From Cyanophora paradoxa (Eukaryota > Glaucocystophyceae > Cyanophorales > Cyanophoraceae), in assembly GCA_004431415.1 (NCBI GenBank), contig QPMI01000272.1:30367-94366 (forward strand): a stretch of 64,000 nucleotides of DNA, written 5' to 3'. The position numbers were made by a program, and so were the translations under genes. Below, piece by piece: positions 22,801 through 34,392 of this stretch. The notes beneath the pieces are model-generated. The model worked only from the letters and a program-made list of their open reading frames with translations. It did not search any database and had not been told where the DNA came from. How positions within the stretch are numbered: position 1 is the first letter of the stretch; each line of letters starts with the position of its first letter.

Positions 22801-23475
22801 GGCCGGCCTCGCTCGGGGCTCGCCCCGAAGCGACAGATGGCCGGGCCAGCGCGGCGCGGGGCGGGTCTTCCGTCCTTCGCCGCGTCCGCGCTAAGCCGCA
22901 CCGTCCCCTAGAGCCCGATGCACATCATAGTACGCCGCGCCGCGTCCCATCGGCCGTGCGTCTCCATGGAGCACACATTCCACTTATTCCCTGCCCGTAG
23001 CGCAGAGGCCTAGCTAGCCTCGCCGCGCCTCTTATCCCCAGGAGTCACAGCGGCGGGCATCTGACGCTGGCCCGGCAGGACACGGCACCCCGGGCGGCCG
23101 CGCCAGCCGCGCAGGAGGCGCCGGCGGGGGAGCTGCCGCTGGCGGGGCTGAAGGTGCTGGTGACGGGCCGCGTGCCCGGCCTGTCGCGGGCCGAGGCCCA
23201 GGGGCGGGTGCGCGAGCTGGGCGGGCAGCTCTCCTCCGGCGCGACTGTCACCCGCGGCGTCTCCCTGCTCGTGAGCGCTCCTCTGTGCGCTCCTCTTGGC
23301 TCCGCGTCTCACGCGACGGCGACAGGTGGTGGGCGAGGGCGCGGGCGCCGCGAAGCTCGAGAAGGCGGCCGAGCTCGGGACGCGCGTCCTCCCCGCTGAG
23401 GAGTTCGCCCGTCTTCGGCCCGGCGACAGGCTCCCCGCTTCCGAGGCCCCGCCGGCGCCCCCGGCCTCCTCCTGA
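19835..23475 (+). CDS. ligA: NAD+-dependent DNA ligase (LigA type), nuclear and intron-rich
   Basis: ATG 19835 starts a basic, Ala-rich extension of about 110 residues, possibly an organelle-targeting region. Domain Ia follows (WRHNRLYYDEARPEISDAEF), then the adenylation domain with HESPMLSLANTYSKAELEDW and motif CIELKVDGVAISITYERG; the nucleotidyl-acceptor Lys codon is 20572-20574. Further markers are SVGDDVTENARAIAGLPW, VRGEVYMP, WANPRNAAAGSLK, IPFLIDGVVLKV and HPRWAIAYKFAP. The OB fold (VQAIVVQVGRSGVLTPVAEF; GDEVLVAKGGDVIPKV), the C4 zinc finger (CPSCGGPV...RC...C), helix-hairpin-helix segments (GLRGLGPKSAGKLAASLE; LALSVPGIGP) and a BRCT domain (GLKVLVTGRVPGLSRAEAQG) follow. The stop is 23473-23475. 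This is the complete bacterial LigA domain order, sealing nicks with NAD+ instead of ATP. At least ten introns interrupt it, so it is established in the nucleus. Location (plastid, mitochondrion or nucleus) is not proven. Confidence 0.92.
22787..22979 (+). repeat. 193-bp dispersed repeat, copy 1, inside a ligase intron
   Basis: The segment matches 23671-23863 at all but about three positions. Weaker similarity runs a further 35 bp or so (TTATTC...CCTGCCC...AGGCCTAGCTA). It lies within the ligase intron 22715-23078, which is about 364 bp against a usual 60-150 bp, and follows a long poly-G tract starting at 22718. No terminal inverted repeat or open frame is evident. Confidence 0.93.
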
Positions 23476-23670
23476 GGCCGCTGTACCATCACGCCCTTTC
23501 TCCTTTCTTGAACTTCGCGCGCTTTCTCGCATTGCTTTTTCGGATGTCTTGCTACACGCCCCTTGTACTTTACTATATGCATATGCAGAACTGTCTCCAA
23601 GGATTGCGCCATGCTTTTCTTTAGACGCCCGCCAGACTTCGACATTGAGCTCTTTCATTTGATCTTTTTG

Positions 23671-23863
23671 GGGGGCCGTGGCGCGGCCGGCCTCGCGCGG
23701 GGCTCGCCCCGAAGCGACAGATGGCCGGGCCAGCGCGGCGCGGGGCGGGTCTTCCGTCCTTCGCCGCGTCCGCGCTAAGCCGCACTGTCCCCTAGAGCCT
23801 GATGCACATCATAGTACGCCGCGCCGCGTCCCATCGGCCGTGCGTCTCCATGGAGCACACATT
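23671..23863 (+). repeat. 193-bp dispersed repeat, copy 2, upstream of the rubredoxin-like gene
   Basis: Direct-orientation partner of 22787-22979. It starts about 195 bp after the ligase stop codon and ends about 205 bp before the start codon of the rubredoxin-like gene, so it occupies the likely promoter. Confidence 0.93.
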
Positions 23864-24067
23864 TCCCTTCCCGAACTCACCCCTCGTAGAGCGTTATTCT
23901 TCCCCTGCCCCCGGAGGCCTAGCTATAGGCCCAGCTGGGAGAGCACAGGCACCGCCGCCGGACTCGTGGGGGCCCACGTGCACTGGGGGGGCGCTACACA
24001 GCGATCGGTAAAAGGGCAAACCGCTCCATCCCCCCTGGGGGGCAAGCCCGCGGTACATAATTCGGCC

Positions 24068-24949
24068 ATGGCGTTCGCAGCGCCCTGCTTCGCGGCGCGT
24101 CCGCAGGCGACGCCCAGCGTCCGGCAAGCGTCTAGCTCGCAGCTGCGCAGCCAGGAGCCCGAGCGGAGCCTGCTCAGCTCCCGTCAAAGCGGGCTCTTTG
24201 GCGCGAACCTGCGGCGGTTCGAGTCGAATGACAGCATCTCGTGGCATGCGGATGTCACTTGTATGGCCAAGCCGGCGCCGTCCTCCACTCCATCCACGTC
24301 GGCACCGGCTGCGGGGGTCCCCCCCGTGCCTCTCATCGGCGCCGGCATTGCTATCGCTGCCGCTGCATTCTACGCGTACAAGAACTGGCCCGAGAGTGAG
24401 CACGTCCCCCATTTCCGCGCAGGCGATGCTCTAGAGCTTTCCCGGCGACGCTCACCAACCGCAGTCCAGGAGAAGATCAAGAAGGGCGAGCTCTTCAAGG
24501 CGGCCCCTCCTCCGGGCTCTGTCGATGAGGACGACGACGGCGAGCCGAAGAAGGGCCCCGTGCTCTACAACTACGAGTGCACCAAGTGTGGCATGGTCAT
24601 CTTCCCGGCGCCCCACGCGAAGATCTGGACCAAGGTCCGGGCGATCCCTGGAGATCCTTACCGTCCCCCGAGTGCATAGCTGACTGGCGTCCGATCCAGT
24701 TCATGGACGAAAAGACCGGCGAGCTCCGCGAGGACTTCAAATGCACGAACCCGAAGTGCGGTGCGGGGCGTGAGTCTTTCGTGAAGAAGATACCGAAGAA
24801 GGTGCGCGCGCCTTTCCTCTTCCTCTTCCGGCGCTCACTTGCTGCTGCAGTTCGATCCGTCGCGCCCGCCGCCGCCGCCGCAACCCCGCGAGGCGCCCGC
24901 GGCTCCCCCGGCCGCCCCGACCACCGACGCTTCCGGCGAGTCTGCATAG
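24068..24949 (+). CDS. Membrane-anchored rubredoxin-like protein
   Basis: Four exons are clear: 24068-24395, 24465-24634, 24700-24801 and 24851-24949, giving 232 residues. The N-terminus (MAFAAPCFAARPQATPSVRQ...) is Ala/Ser-rich and basic, as expected of a plastid-targeting peptide. A single hydrophobic segment follows at about residues 84-105 (GVPPVPLIGAGIAIAAAAFY). After an acidic linker comes the metal site: YECTKCGMVIFPAP with Cys 148 and 151, then DFKCTNPKCG with Cys 181 and 186. Rubredoxins bind one iron through two CxxCG loops; here the second loop is CX4C, so the site is atypical. Algal and plant rubredoxins with a membrane anchor act in thylakoid photosystem assembly, but there the anchor usually follows the domain. 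The last exon adds a Pro/Ala tail ending GESA. A related zinc ribbon cannot be excluded. Confidence 0.82.
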
Positions 24950-25517
24950 CTTTCTCTTTTCCTCGCCGGCAGCTATGAAACAGTTTTGATAATGGTTCCT
25001 CCTGGGGTTTCTTTTCTTTCACTGTAACACGTTTTTCCTTGTCGTGGCTCTCTTGGATTAGTGTGAGTGCATTCTCATGATCAGTACATATGCTTCTAGC
25101 TTGAGAATGAACTTCGGAATTCGAAAGCTTCCTAGACTCCGAGGCTCCAATTCAAACATGGTGCCACCCGCGACTCGGCGAGACGGGCAGTGGTTGGGGC
25201 GACGCCGGGCCCCCGAAAGGAAGGAGAGGCCTAGGGAGGAACCGGGCAGATGGAAGCAATCGAAGTTTGATGCATATGGCGGCGCGCACAGGGGGCTGGC
25301 CACGGGTCCGCGGCTCGACTCCAGCCGCTTCCACTTCGAGCTGGGCTTAAGCACTGCGGCATGCGCATGCGGCTCGAGCTCATCGTCTTAGCTAAGCGCG
25401 CCAACCATAGCTAGACCCGCTTGCGCAGGCGCTGAACACTGACAAAAGCCTATGAGTTGGCAGCCAACGCAAGTTAGCCTTCGGACTTAGCTAGCAACCG
25501 GAGATAGCGAGGACCAT
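24950..25517. other. Spacer between the rubredoxin-like and STAND genes
   Basis: No coding signal on either strand. It contains the rubredoxin 3' end (T-rich just after the stop) and the presumed promoter of the STAND gene. TAGCTA-type palindromes occur at 25388-25415 and 25488-25495. Confidence 0.4.
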
Positions 25518-28500
25518 ATGGCAAACGCGTACGATAGCTACAGCTATCTCAGCGACACCCGAGGGCCGAGCGACTGGGACTTCGAGGCGTCTGGCTACAC
25601 CGGCCAGTCCGGCCTGTCGAGGGCGCGCTCGGCCGTTCCATCGGCACTTCGGGCCGCTTCCAGCCTCGGGGCCTTGATCGTCCCGCCCGCTGCCGGTCCG
25701 CAGCGCTGCCGCGCGCGCTCTCCATCTTTGCACTGACGGCCGCGGTCCCCTGCGGATGCTGCGCAGAGAGGCCAAAGACGACTACCGGCGGGCTGCGCGG
25801 GAGGGCGATCGGCGCTTCAAAGACAGGAGCCTGGGTGGGCCGCGACGGCCACGTCGAGAGCAATGTCCACTTCAAGAAGCGCTCGCAAGGAGCGCGCCTG
25901 GGCGCCAGCAGCTCGGCGGGGGGTGCCCGGCTTGCCGCCCCCGCGCTCCTGCGCCGCTGAGGCGTGCGCGCGCCCGCAGCGCTGCCGGCGGTGCCCCCGC
26001 TGATGCACCCGGAGTGGAACCGGCCCTCGACCAGCGCCTCGGCCCTCTCCATGCGGCAGCAGCTCTTCACGCCGAGCGGCACCGTGCGCCCGCGCTCGCC
26101 CCTCGCGCCCGCCGCGCGCCGACGCCCCCGCAGATCCGGCCGGCCTCGCGGGCAGCGCAGAACGCGGGGCGGCGGCGCGTGCTCCTGGGGCGCGACGAGG
26201 AGGAGGAGCAGCGGGTGCGGGGCGCCCCTCCCTCGGGCCCCCCCGTCGCCCCTGACGCCCCGAGACGCGGCAGGCTTCCTCCGCGGCGCTGCAGCTCCTG
26301 CTCCCGCCGAAGACGCCGGGGCCCGGGGCGCGCGGGGGGCCCCGCTCGGGGCCGGAGAAGCCGCCGGCCAGGCGCTCGGGGTTCGACCCGCGGAACGCGA
26401 TCCAGCAGGCGCGCCCCGGCGCCCCGCCCCGCCCCGCCAGTCTGACTTGGCGCAGATGTGGGACAAGGAGTTCGCGGCGATGATGGCCGAGTCCGAGGTC
26501 CGCGCCCCCCGGCGGGGCGACACGAAGCAAAGCGGGGCCGAGGCGGCGGGGGCGGCGGGGGCAGGTGGAGGCGCAGAAGATCGTGGACCTGCGCTCGCGC
26601 CTCCTCTCCCAGATCATCGACGAGGAGGGCTTCCACCTCGAGAAGGCCCCGCGCTCGCCCGCCCAGCCGGCCCGCGGTCGCCCCTGGGCCGAGCGGGCGG
26701 GCGGGGGCAGGTGCGGGGCGCGTTCGACGGGACGGAGGAGGCGGCGGTCGAGTTCCTCGAGGGCGCCGAGGAGTGGCTCCAGGTCGGGCCGGGCCCCCTT
26801 GCTCCACGGGGCGCCCCGCCTGTTCTGAGGGGCGGGTGGCGGGGGCAGCGGAAGGAGGACGAGGTGTGGGCGGCGGCGGGGCTGGACCCCGAGGAGCCCG
26901 TCTTCGCCCGCGAGCGCGAGCGCGTCCACTCCGCCGCCCTCGCACGCAGGTGCGGCCCGCCCCGCCCTCGGGGAGGGGCGAGGGGGCTCTGAGGGCGGGG
27001 CGGCGCGCAGGGACGAGATGGAGCAGCGGCGGGCGCTGCGGGGCGTGCGCAGGCTCAACGAGGACCCCTCCGCGGCGGCGGGCGCGGCGACCGGCCGGCG
27101 CCGTTCCAGCTTCGGCCTCGGCCTCAACGGCGGCGGCGGTCCGCTTTCGATCCCCCGTCCTCCTCCCCCTTCTCCTCCGCGACGTGAGCGGGGGCGGGGT
27201 GCAGGGGCGCGGGTGCGGCGGGGGAGCGTGATGATGCTGGAGCGGCCGGAGCCGCCGCCGCACGACGCGGGCGAGGACGCCCTCCAGCTCTCCCGCTCCT
27301 CCCTCCTCCAGGCGCGCACCCCTCCGCCCCGGCCCCGGCCCCGGCCCCGCTTCCGCCCGCCCTCGGCCTGAGCGCCGCGCGGGCAGGACGCGCTGGAGCG
27401 GGCGGGGGCCCCCGCGGACGGCCGCGAGGACACCGCCCAGGGCCAGAGGTGCGCGACCCCGCGCTTCTCGGCAGCTCGGCAGCTCGGCAGCTCGGCCTCG
27501 GTCCCTGAGGCTCGCCCGCGCGCGCCGTCCCGCAGGCAGTGGGCGGTGGAGAAGGAGATGGAGCCGGACGACCGGGCGCTGGAGCTGATGACGGCCGCCG
27601 CCGCCGCCGCCACACGCCGCGCCCTCGACGAGCTCGAGGAGCTCAAGGAGCGACGCCGGGCGGGGCACCCCGTCACCGTCCGCGTCTGCGTCTCCTGCAC
27701 CACGCGGGCCCGCCATGCTTCCGCCCCGCCCTGCCTCTTCCGCCCCTCCTCTCACGCTCTCGCGGGGCAGGACACGCACGGGGAGCGGCAGTGCCTGCAG
27801 GAGGCGAGCGGGATCCCGGCCCGGCCCAGGCGGGGCGGGGGAGGGCGGGCGGGCTGAGGGCGGGGCGGGGGCGCAGGAGGTGGCGCCGGCGCTGGACGCG
27901 TGGGGCGCGCAGTACGGCATCCGCTTCGAGTTCGTCGACGCCGCCACCCGCGGTCCGCCCCGCCCCTGCCCCGCCCCCGCCCGCGCCTGCCCTTGACGAG
28001 GCGGGCAGCGGCGCGGACGCGGGCGGAGCGGGCGCCGGAGGTGAACGCGATGTACGACGCCCTCGACCGCGTCGACGCGTGCGCCCCGCCCCGCCCCGCC
28101 CCCTCTGCACGAAGGAAGACCCCGATCTCGGGCGGGCGGGGCGCAGGTGCCGGCCCTTCTTCGTGGGGATCGTGACGCAGCGCTGGGGCGAGGTGCCCCC
28201 GCGCTACACCGACCAGCCCGGCGGCCCCGCGGCGCCCCACGCCCGCTGGCTCGACCTCTGGAAGCCAGGCTTCTCCGTGCCCGCCCCCCCGCCCGCCCCG
28301 CCCGCCCCGCCCCGCCCCGCCCCCCTCGCCTGACCCGAGGGGCCGCGGGGCAGTTCACGGCGCTGGAGCAGGTGTACGGGGCGGTGCGGCTCGGGGCGCA
28401 GCTGGCGAGCCGCCAGCACGCCTTTGTCTTCCTCCGCCACGACGGCTTCCTCCAGCGCGCCACCCGCGACCAGCACGACTACTTCCGGCGCGCCCCCCGC

Positions 28501-31500
28501 GTGCCGCTACCCCCTGGAGGGGGGTACGGCGCTCTGACGGGGGCGCAGGGACCCGCCGGAGACGCGGGCGCTGGACGAGCTCCGCCTCGACAGCCTCCGC
28601 CGCTTCCTCAAGCAGTCCCCGGGGTGCGCCCCGTACCCCTCAACCGCCGCATTCCTGTACCCCCGTGAGGTTGACCGCTGCTGTAAGGGTGGAGTGCTAC
28701 GGGTACTCGTGCGTCATGGACGACCTCTGGGACAACCTCGGCCGCGGCGGCTGGCGGTATCCCCCTTCCTCTCATCCTCCTCCCCACTTTCCAACTTTCG
28801 GCGCAGGGTGACGGGCCTCTCGGCCTTCCGCGAGTCGGTCATCGCGTGCATCAAGCGCTCCGTCATCGCCGAGTTCGCCCTCCAGGCCCGCCCCGCCCCC
28901 CCCGCCCCGCCCCGCCCCGTACCCCCCTCCCAACTCATCCCCCCCCCAGGACCTGCCGAAGGAGCACCGGATGGAGCGGGCGGCGCAGGAGGCGTTCATG
29001 CGGGAGCGGGCGGCGCCGTTCTTCGGGCGGGGGGACGCCCTGCGCGCCGTCGCGCAGTTCGTGCACCACTGGGCGCACCCCCACGGGCCCCACCAGCGCC
29101 CCGGCGACGCCGCCCTCCTCCTCGCCGGTCCGGCCCCCGCCCGCACGCCCGCCCGTGCCCTTCCGAGGCTTATTCCAGGCGGGGGGCAGGGGAGGCGGGG
29201 ATCGGGAAGACGGCGACGCTCGCGCGCTTCCTGCGCGAGGCGTGCGACTCCCGCACCGCCTTCCCCGGCGTCCGCGTGCGCGTACCCCCCCCCGTCTTTC
29301 CTCCGCATGTGCCCCCGTTCTCCGCCCCTCGAGCGCCCCCGGCAGGTGGCGTACGTCTTTGTGGGGGCCTCGGTGCAGTCCTGGTACGCCCGGGACGTCC
29401 TCAATGTGCGTAGCCCCCCGACCCCTCGCTCCCCCCGCCGTCCTGCTCGCCTCAAGGGCCGCCTCGCCTCAGTGGCTGTGCGAGGAGATGGAGGAGAAGC
29501 CGCGGCGGGCGGTGGAGACGAAGCTCCTCGACGACCGCCGCGCCCGCCCCGCCTCCCCCTCCTTCCTCGCCGCCAACCCCACCTTCGTGCCCCCGCTCCA
29601 GGCCCGCCCCGCCCCTCGCCCCTAGGGGAGGCCGGCCTGAGCTCGGGGGGCCCCGCCGCCGCGCAGGAGGTGCGGCGGCCGCAGTACGAGGAGCTGGCGA
29701 CGCGCTTCCGGGAGCTCGTGTGGCGCTACGACCAGCAGAAGCTCCTCATCGTCCTCGACGGGCCCGCCCGCCCGCCCCCGCCGCCCCGCCCCGCCCTTTC
29801 GTTCCGCTGTTCGAGCGGGGTGCGGGGCGGGGCGGGGCAGGGCGAACCAGATGGTGTTCGGGCAGGACGACTCGCCGACGGCGTGGATCCCGCACTGGGC
29901 CGACGTCTCCGGCTTCGTCAAGATCGTCGTCTCCTCCATCGACCCCGCCCCCTTCCTCGGCCGCGTCCGCCCGCCCCCATCCCCTCCTCCTCTGATCGCC
30001 CGCGCGCCCTTCTTCTGAGGCGCGGGCAGCTGACGGAGGCGCCGACGAAGTTGGCCCGCGCGCCCCCGGCGGCCCCCGCGCCGCACGGGCAGCACCAGCA
30101 CCACCACAACGAGGAGTCGAACGTGGTGGTCCTGCGCCCGCTGCTCAAGGCCGAGAGCGAGGCCCTCCTTCAGGCCGTGCGCTGCCGCCCGCCGCTCCTC
30201 CCGCCTCCGCCTCCGCCTCCGGCCCCCGCCCCCCCGCCCACGCCCACGCCCGCTCGCAGGACGAGGTCGTCGCGTCGGACAAGGACGCCGCCGTGCGCCC
30301 GCCCGCGCCCCCGCCGCGCCCACGGGCCCCCAAGGCTGAGGCCGCGCGCAGGCGATCGGGGAGGGGGCGGCGGCGAAGCGGGACGGGGGCAAGCCCCTCT
30401 ACCTGCGCCTCCTCGCCCGCGAGCTCGCCGCCACCGCCGCCCCCGTCCGCACCCTCCCCTCCCACCCCTCTCCGTTCTTCTTCTTCTCAGGGTGGGCGGG
30501 GCAGGGTGCGGGGCTGGGGGCGGCGGCGGCGGGGCTGCCGGGGACGGTGGACGGGCTGCTGGAGCGGGTGCTGGCGCGCCTCGAGTCGGTCCACCGGCGC
30601 GACGTCGTCCGCGGCACCCTCTGCCTCGTCGCCTGCGCCCGGTCCGCCCCGCCGCGCCCCGTCCAGAAGAAGACGAAGAGGCTAACGAGGGGCCGGGCGG
30701 GCGGGCGGGGGCCAGGCACGGGGTGGCGGTGCGGGACCTGCGCGAGCTCCTCGCCCTCCTCAACTGCCCCGTGCCCCAGGAGGCCCGCGCGGACGGGCGG
30801 CGGGCCGCTCCCCTCTGCGCTGACGGGCGGGGGGCAGGACCTGGACGAGCTGCTGGCGCCGGGCTCGGCGGCGGGCCTCAGCGCGCTGCTGCGGCGGAGC
30901 CCTGGGCGCGAGGAGGACGGCGGCGACCACCTCGCCTTCATCCACAGGCGCGCCCGCCCCCGAGGACCAGAGCTAGAGTCGGAGCCTCACGGGGGGGGGC
31001 GGGGCGCGCAGGGAGGTCAAGCGGGCGGTGCGCTGCCGCTACCTCCACGCCTGCACGGCCGGCGGGGACAAGGACCCCAAGGCCCGCCCCGGCCCCAAGG
31101 GCCCCCCGGGCCCCGGTGCGCCCCCCCCCGCCCCCGCCCCCGCCCCCGCCCCCTCCTCTCAGGGGCGGGCGGGGCAGGGTGCCTGGAGTACCGGGCGGGG
31201 GACGCCGACTGCGGGCACCTCGCCCCCTGGAGCGGCGCCGTCGTCCTCGGGCCCTGGGAGGACAAGGGTGCCCCCGGCGCGCCCCCCGAGCTAGCTCGCG
31301 TGCGCCGGCGCCGACGCGGGGGCGGGCGCCGAGCAGAGGGGCGCGTGCACCGGGCGTTGGCGCGGCTGTACCTCTCGCGGGCGGTGAGCCCGGCGCGGGA
31401 CCGGCTGTGGCACACGCGGCGGAGCGCGGAGTGGGTGGAGCTGCGGCGCCACCTCGCCCTCGGCCTCTCCTGGGACCTCGTCTACCGCGCCGAGAACGCC

Positions 31501-33736
31501 CTCGGTCCGCCCCGCCCCCCGCCCCCCGCCCCCCGCGCCTATCCGACTCTCTCTCTTTATATCCGACCTCCGCGGCCCCGCAGCGATCAGCGGAGCGGCG
31601 ATGGACCCGCACGAGGTAGGCCCCCGCACCCCTCGCCGGCCCCCCGCCGCCCCCTCCTCACTCCCGCGCCCCTCTCTCGCAGGTTTGGGTGCGCGGCCTC
31701 GAGCCGGATCGGCTCTCGCGTGCCCCGCGCCCGTAACCCTCCGCTTTCGCCGCAGTCGATCGTGACGTCGCTCCACCGGCGGGCCCCGTTCCTCGCCGGT
31801 CCGCACCCCGCGCCTCGGGCCGGGACCCGGGGCCCGCCTCACGCGCCCGCACGCAGGCTTCCCGGGGTACTCGCACGTGCCGCCGGGCGTGCCGACGCCG
31901 CGGGAAGCCCTCGGGAGCCGCGCGGCCGCCCCCGTCGCGGGCCCCGGCGCCCCGGAGCGGGAGCGGGACTCGCCGCCGCGGGCGCGCCCCTCCAAGTCCG
32001 TTGGCATCAACTCCCGCCTGGACCTCGGCCCCGAGGCGCGGGGCGGCGGCGGTGGCGGCTCCGCTGCCGCGCCCCCCTCCTCCTCCCTGAACCTCGCCGG
32101 CGCCGGGCGGGCCGCGGGGGCGCCCTCGAAGCCGCGCTCGACGCTGGGGGTGGGGGGCGGGGCGGCGGGGCGGCGTGCTGCGGCCGACCTGCGCCCCGCC
32201 TACGCCGACGAGCCGGGCCTCCTCCGCCTCGCCAGCCTCCAGTACCCCGTGCGCGTCCTCCCGCTCCCCCCCCCCCCCATGTACCCCGGCCAGGCTCCGA
32301 CGCCCCCGGGGGCACGGGCAGTGGATCGGGGCGGACGCGCGGGCGCTCTCGGGGGCGCTGGCGGAGGACCTGCCGCTCGCCCTCCTCGACCTCTCTGGCA
32401 ACCCCGCCCTATCCCGCGAGCACGTGCGCACCCCGCCCCCCCACCCGCCCCGAGCCCCGACCGTTTGCCCGGCCGCCGGCCCCGCGCGCCGCTCTGACGC
32501 GGGGGGCGGCCAGCTTCGGGAGATCTTTTCGTCGCTGCGGGAGAACCGGACGCTGCGGACGCTCTGCGTGGCGGGGACGCGCCCCGGGGAGGCGGCCGTC
32601 GCGGAGCTCGCGTCGGCCCTCGCGGAGAACGGGACGCTGACGGAGCTCGACCTCTCCGACTGCGGCCTGCGCGGGGAGGCGGCGGCGGCGCTGGCGCGGC
32701 CGCTGGAGAGCCGCTACTGCGCCCTCCGCTCCCTCCGCCTCTCCCGCTGCGCCATCGCCGACGACGGGTCCGCCCGGGCCCCCACCGGAGAGGCGCCTCT
32801 CGCGCTGGGCTCTGAGGGGGCGCGGGGGCAGGTGCGCGGCGCTGGCGGGGGTGCTGCCGCGGGCGGCGCGCCTCACGGCGCTGGACGTGTCGGCGAACGG
32901 GATCACGCACCGGACGGCGGTGGCCCTCTTCAAGGCCCTCGGCGAGAACGCGACCCTCAAGCACCTCGCCCTCGCCGCCAACCCCATCGGCGTCCGCCCC
33001 GCCCCGCCCCGCACGCCCCGCGCGGCGCGGCCGGCCGACTCGGGGCGGGGCAGGACGAGCCGCTCTCGTACCTGGCGGCGAGCCTGCGGCAGAACGGGAC
33101 GCTCACGGGGCTCGTCTTCGGGAGCCAGTCCGCCGGCCACGCCGGCATCGGCTGCACCTCCGAGGCGCGGCCCCCTCCCCCCCCCCCCCCCCCCCCCCCG
33201 CCCCCTCCCCGCCCCCGCCGAGGCCTGGGGCGCGGGCGCAGGGGGCGTCGGCGATCGCGGAGGCGCTGGAGCAGAACCGCGCCCTCACCTCCCTCGACCT
33301 CGACAGCAACGGGGTGGACGACCGGGGGGCGGCCGCCTTCGTCCGCGTCCTCCGCTGGAACCGCTCCATCATTCACCTCGACCTCACCGTCCGCCCCGCG
33401 CCCCGTCCCCCGCCCCGCCTCCTCGCCCCATGCCCGGCGCAGGAGAACCGGTGCGGGGAGGAGGCGCTGGCGGCCGTCCGAGACGCCCTCCGCCTCAACC
33501 GCGAGTCCGCCCCGCTCCCGCCCCTCTCCAATCCGCTTCGGGCCCTAACGGGGCCCCCCAGGTACTTCTGGCGGCGGGACGCGCAGCGCGGGGCCGCCGG
33601 GGCGGTCCCCTCCGCGAGCCTCGCCTCCGTGCGGCGCCCCTCGGGGGCCTCCCGCCCCTCCTCCCTCCTCGCCCTCGGCGCCCCCCAAGCGTCCCGCCCA
33701 TCTTCCTTCGCCGCCCTCGGCGCGCCCCAAGCGTAG
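25518..33736 (+). CDS. STAND NTPase: DUF4062-like region, NACHT, leucine-rich repeats
   Basis: ATG 25518 opens MANAYDSYSYLSDTRGPSDW. A disordered and helical N-terminal part follows (MWDKEFAAMMAESE; EAQKIVDLRSRLLSQIIDEE). Next is a DUF4062-like segment as in NPHP3/NWD1/TEP1 proteins: VAPALDAWGAQYGIRFEFVD (27880-27950) and CRPFFVGIVTQRWGEVPPRY (28148-28208). The linker DLPKEHRMERAAQEAFMRER ends FFGRGDAL, then Walker A AGEAGIGKTATLARFL (29190 onward) and Walker B KLLIVLDGANQMVFG with the typical follow-up DVSGFVKIVVSSIDP. Several helical exons (LERVLARLESVHRRDVVRGT; WVELRRHLALGLSWDLVYRA) lead to ribonuclease-inhibitor-type LRRs between 32330 and 33500 (LRENRTLRTLCVAGT; LAENGTLTELDLSDCGLRGE; ENATLKHLALAANPIG; ALTSLDLDSNGVDDRGAAAF). 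The stop is 33734-33736. This is a signal-sensing oligomerising switch architecture. Family members act in innate immunity, programmed death or ciliary function; which applies here is not known. Exon joins in the first 2 kb are the least certain. Confidence 0.85.
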
Positions 33737-34392
33737 GCTGCAGCGTGGCTGTGACCGTCTCGGCTCCCGCCGGCCGGGCTTGTTCGAACGTTAATGGAAC
33801 CGTGAGAACCTGAGCCGCTGCAGGCCTTGGGTGCATGTGCACGCGCAGCAGGTGTTCAATCAGTGTTCGTAATTGGCAAAAGCAACACATTTTTGAATTC
33901 GATTGCCGAGTTCAAACCTGGTTCTAGTCACTGATTTTCGAGTTTAGTCACTGAATTTGAAGCTGAATGCCGAGATTTGAAGGCCGAGATAATGCCGAGG
34001 TGACAAGAACGGAAATTCGAATGAGGTGTAGGACATCGGGATCGATATCTTGACATAATGAAATCGGGATTCCGCGATGACCTAACGCTAACTGCAAGCT
34101 GAGAAGCCTTAGTCACATAGAAGTTACAAGATCATAGTCATGATCGCTAATCACAGCGCAGCAGGTACTACGTTCAAAACAAGCTCTCTCGTAACTTTCC
34201 GATGATAATGCTCTAGTGACAGAGGGAATAAATTTTAGATATAGCAGTCACCGAGAAAATCGTTACCGGATGAATGAGAAGCCGTAATAAGGGAAGCTGC
34301 AGCCATGAACTAGTTGAAATGCGAGGTACGATAGGGGCTTGGGCGTGGAAATGCATGGAAAGCGTCGGGGACATAAATTGCAGCGGCGGGCG
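33737..34392. other. Intergenic, lower GC, convergent 3' ends
   Basis: No gene is seen. The stretch is clearly less GC-rich than its flanks and holds imperfect short repeats: AGTCACTGA(A/T)TTT twice near 33930-33955 and ATGCCGAG several times near 33966-34000. It lies between the convergent 3' ends of the STAND gene and the ankyrin-RING gene. Confidence 0.5.

Noticed and set aside
25817-28463. Very long open frames (over 600 codons) on the minus strand opposite the STAND gene
   Set aside because: High GC removes stop codons from all frames. The antisense translation is Arg/Pro/Ala low complexity with no domain, while the plus strand carries NACHT and LRR motifs.
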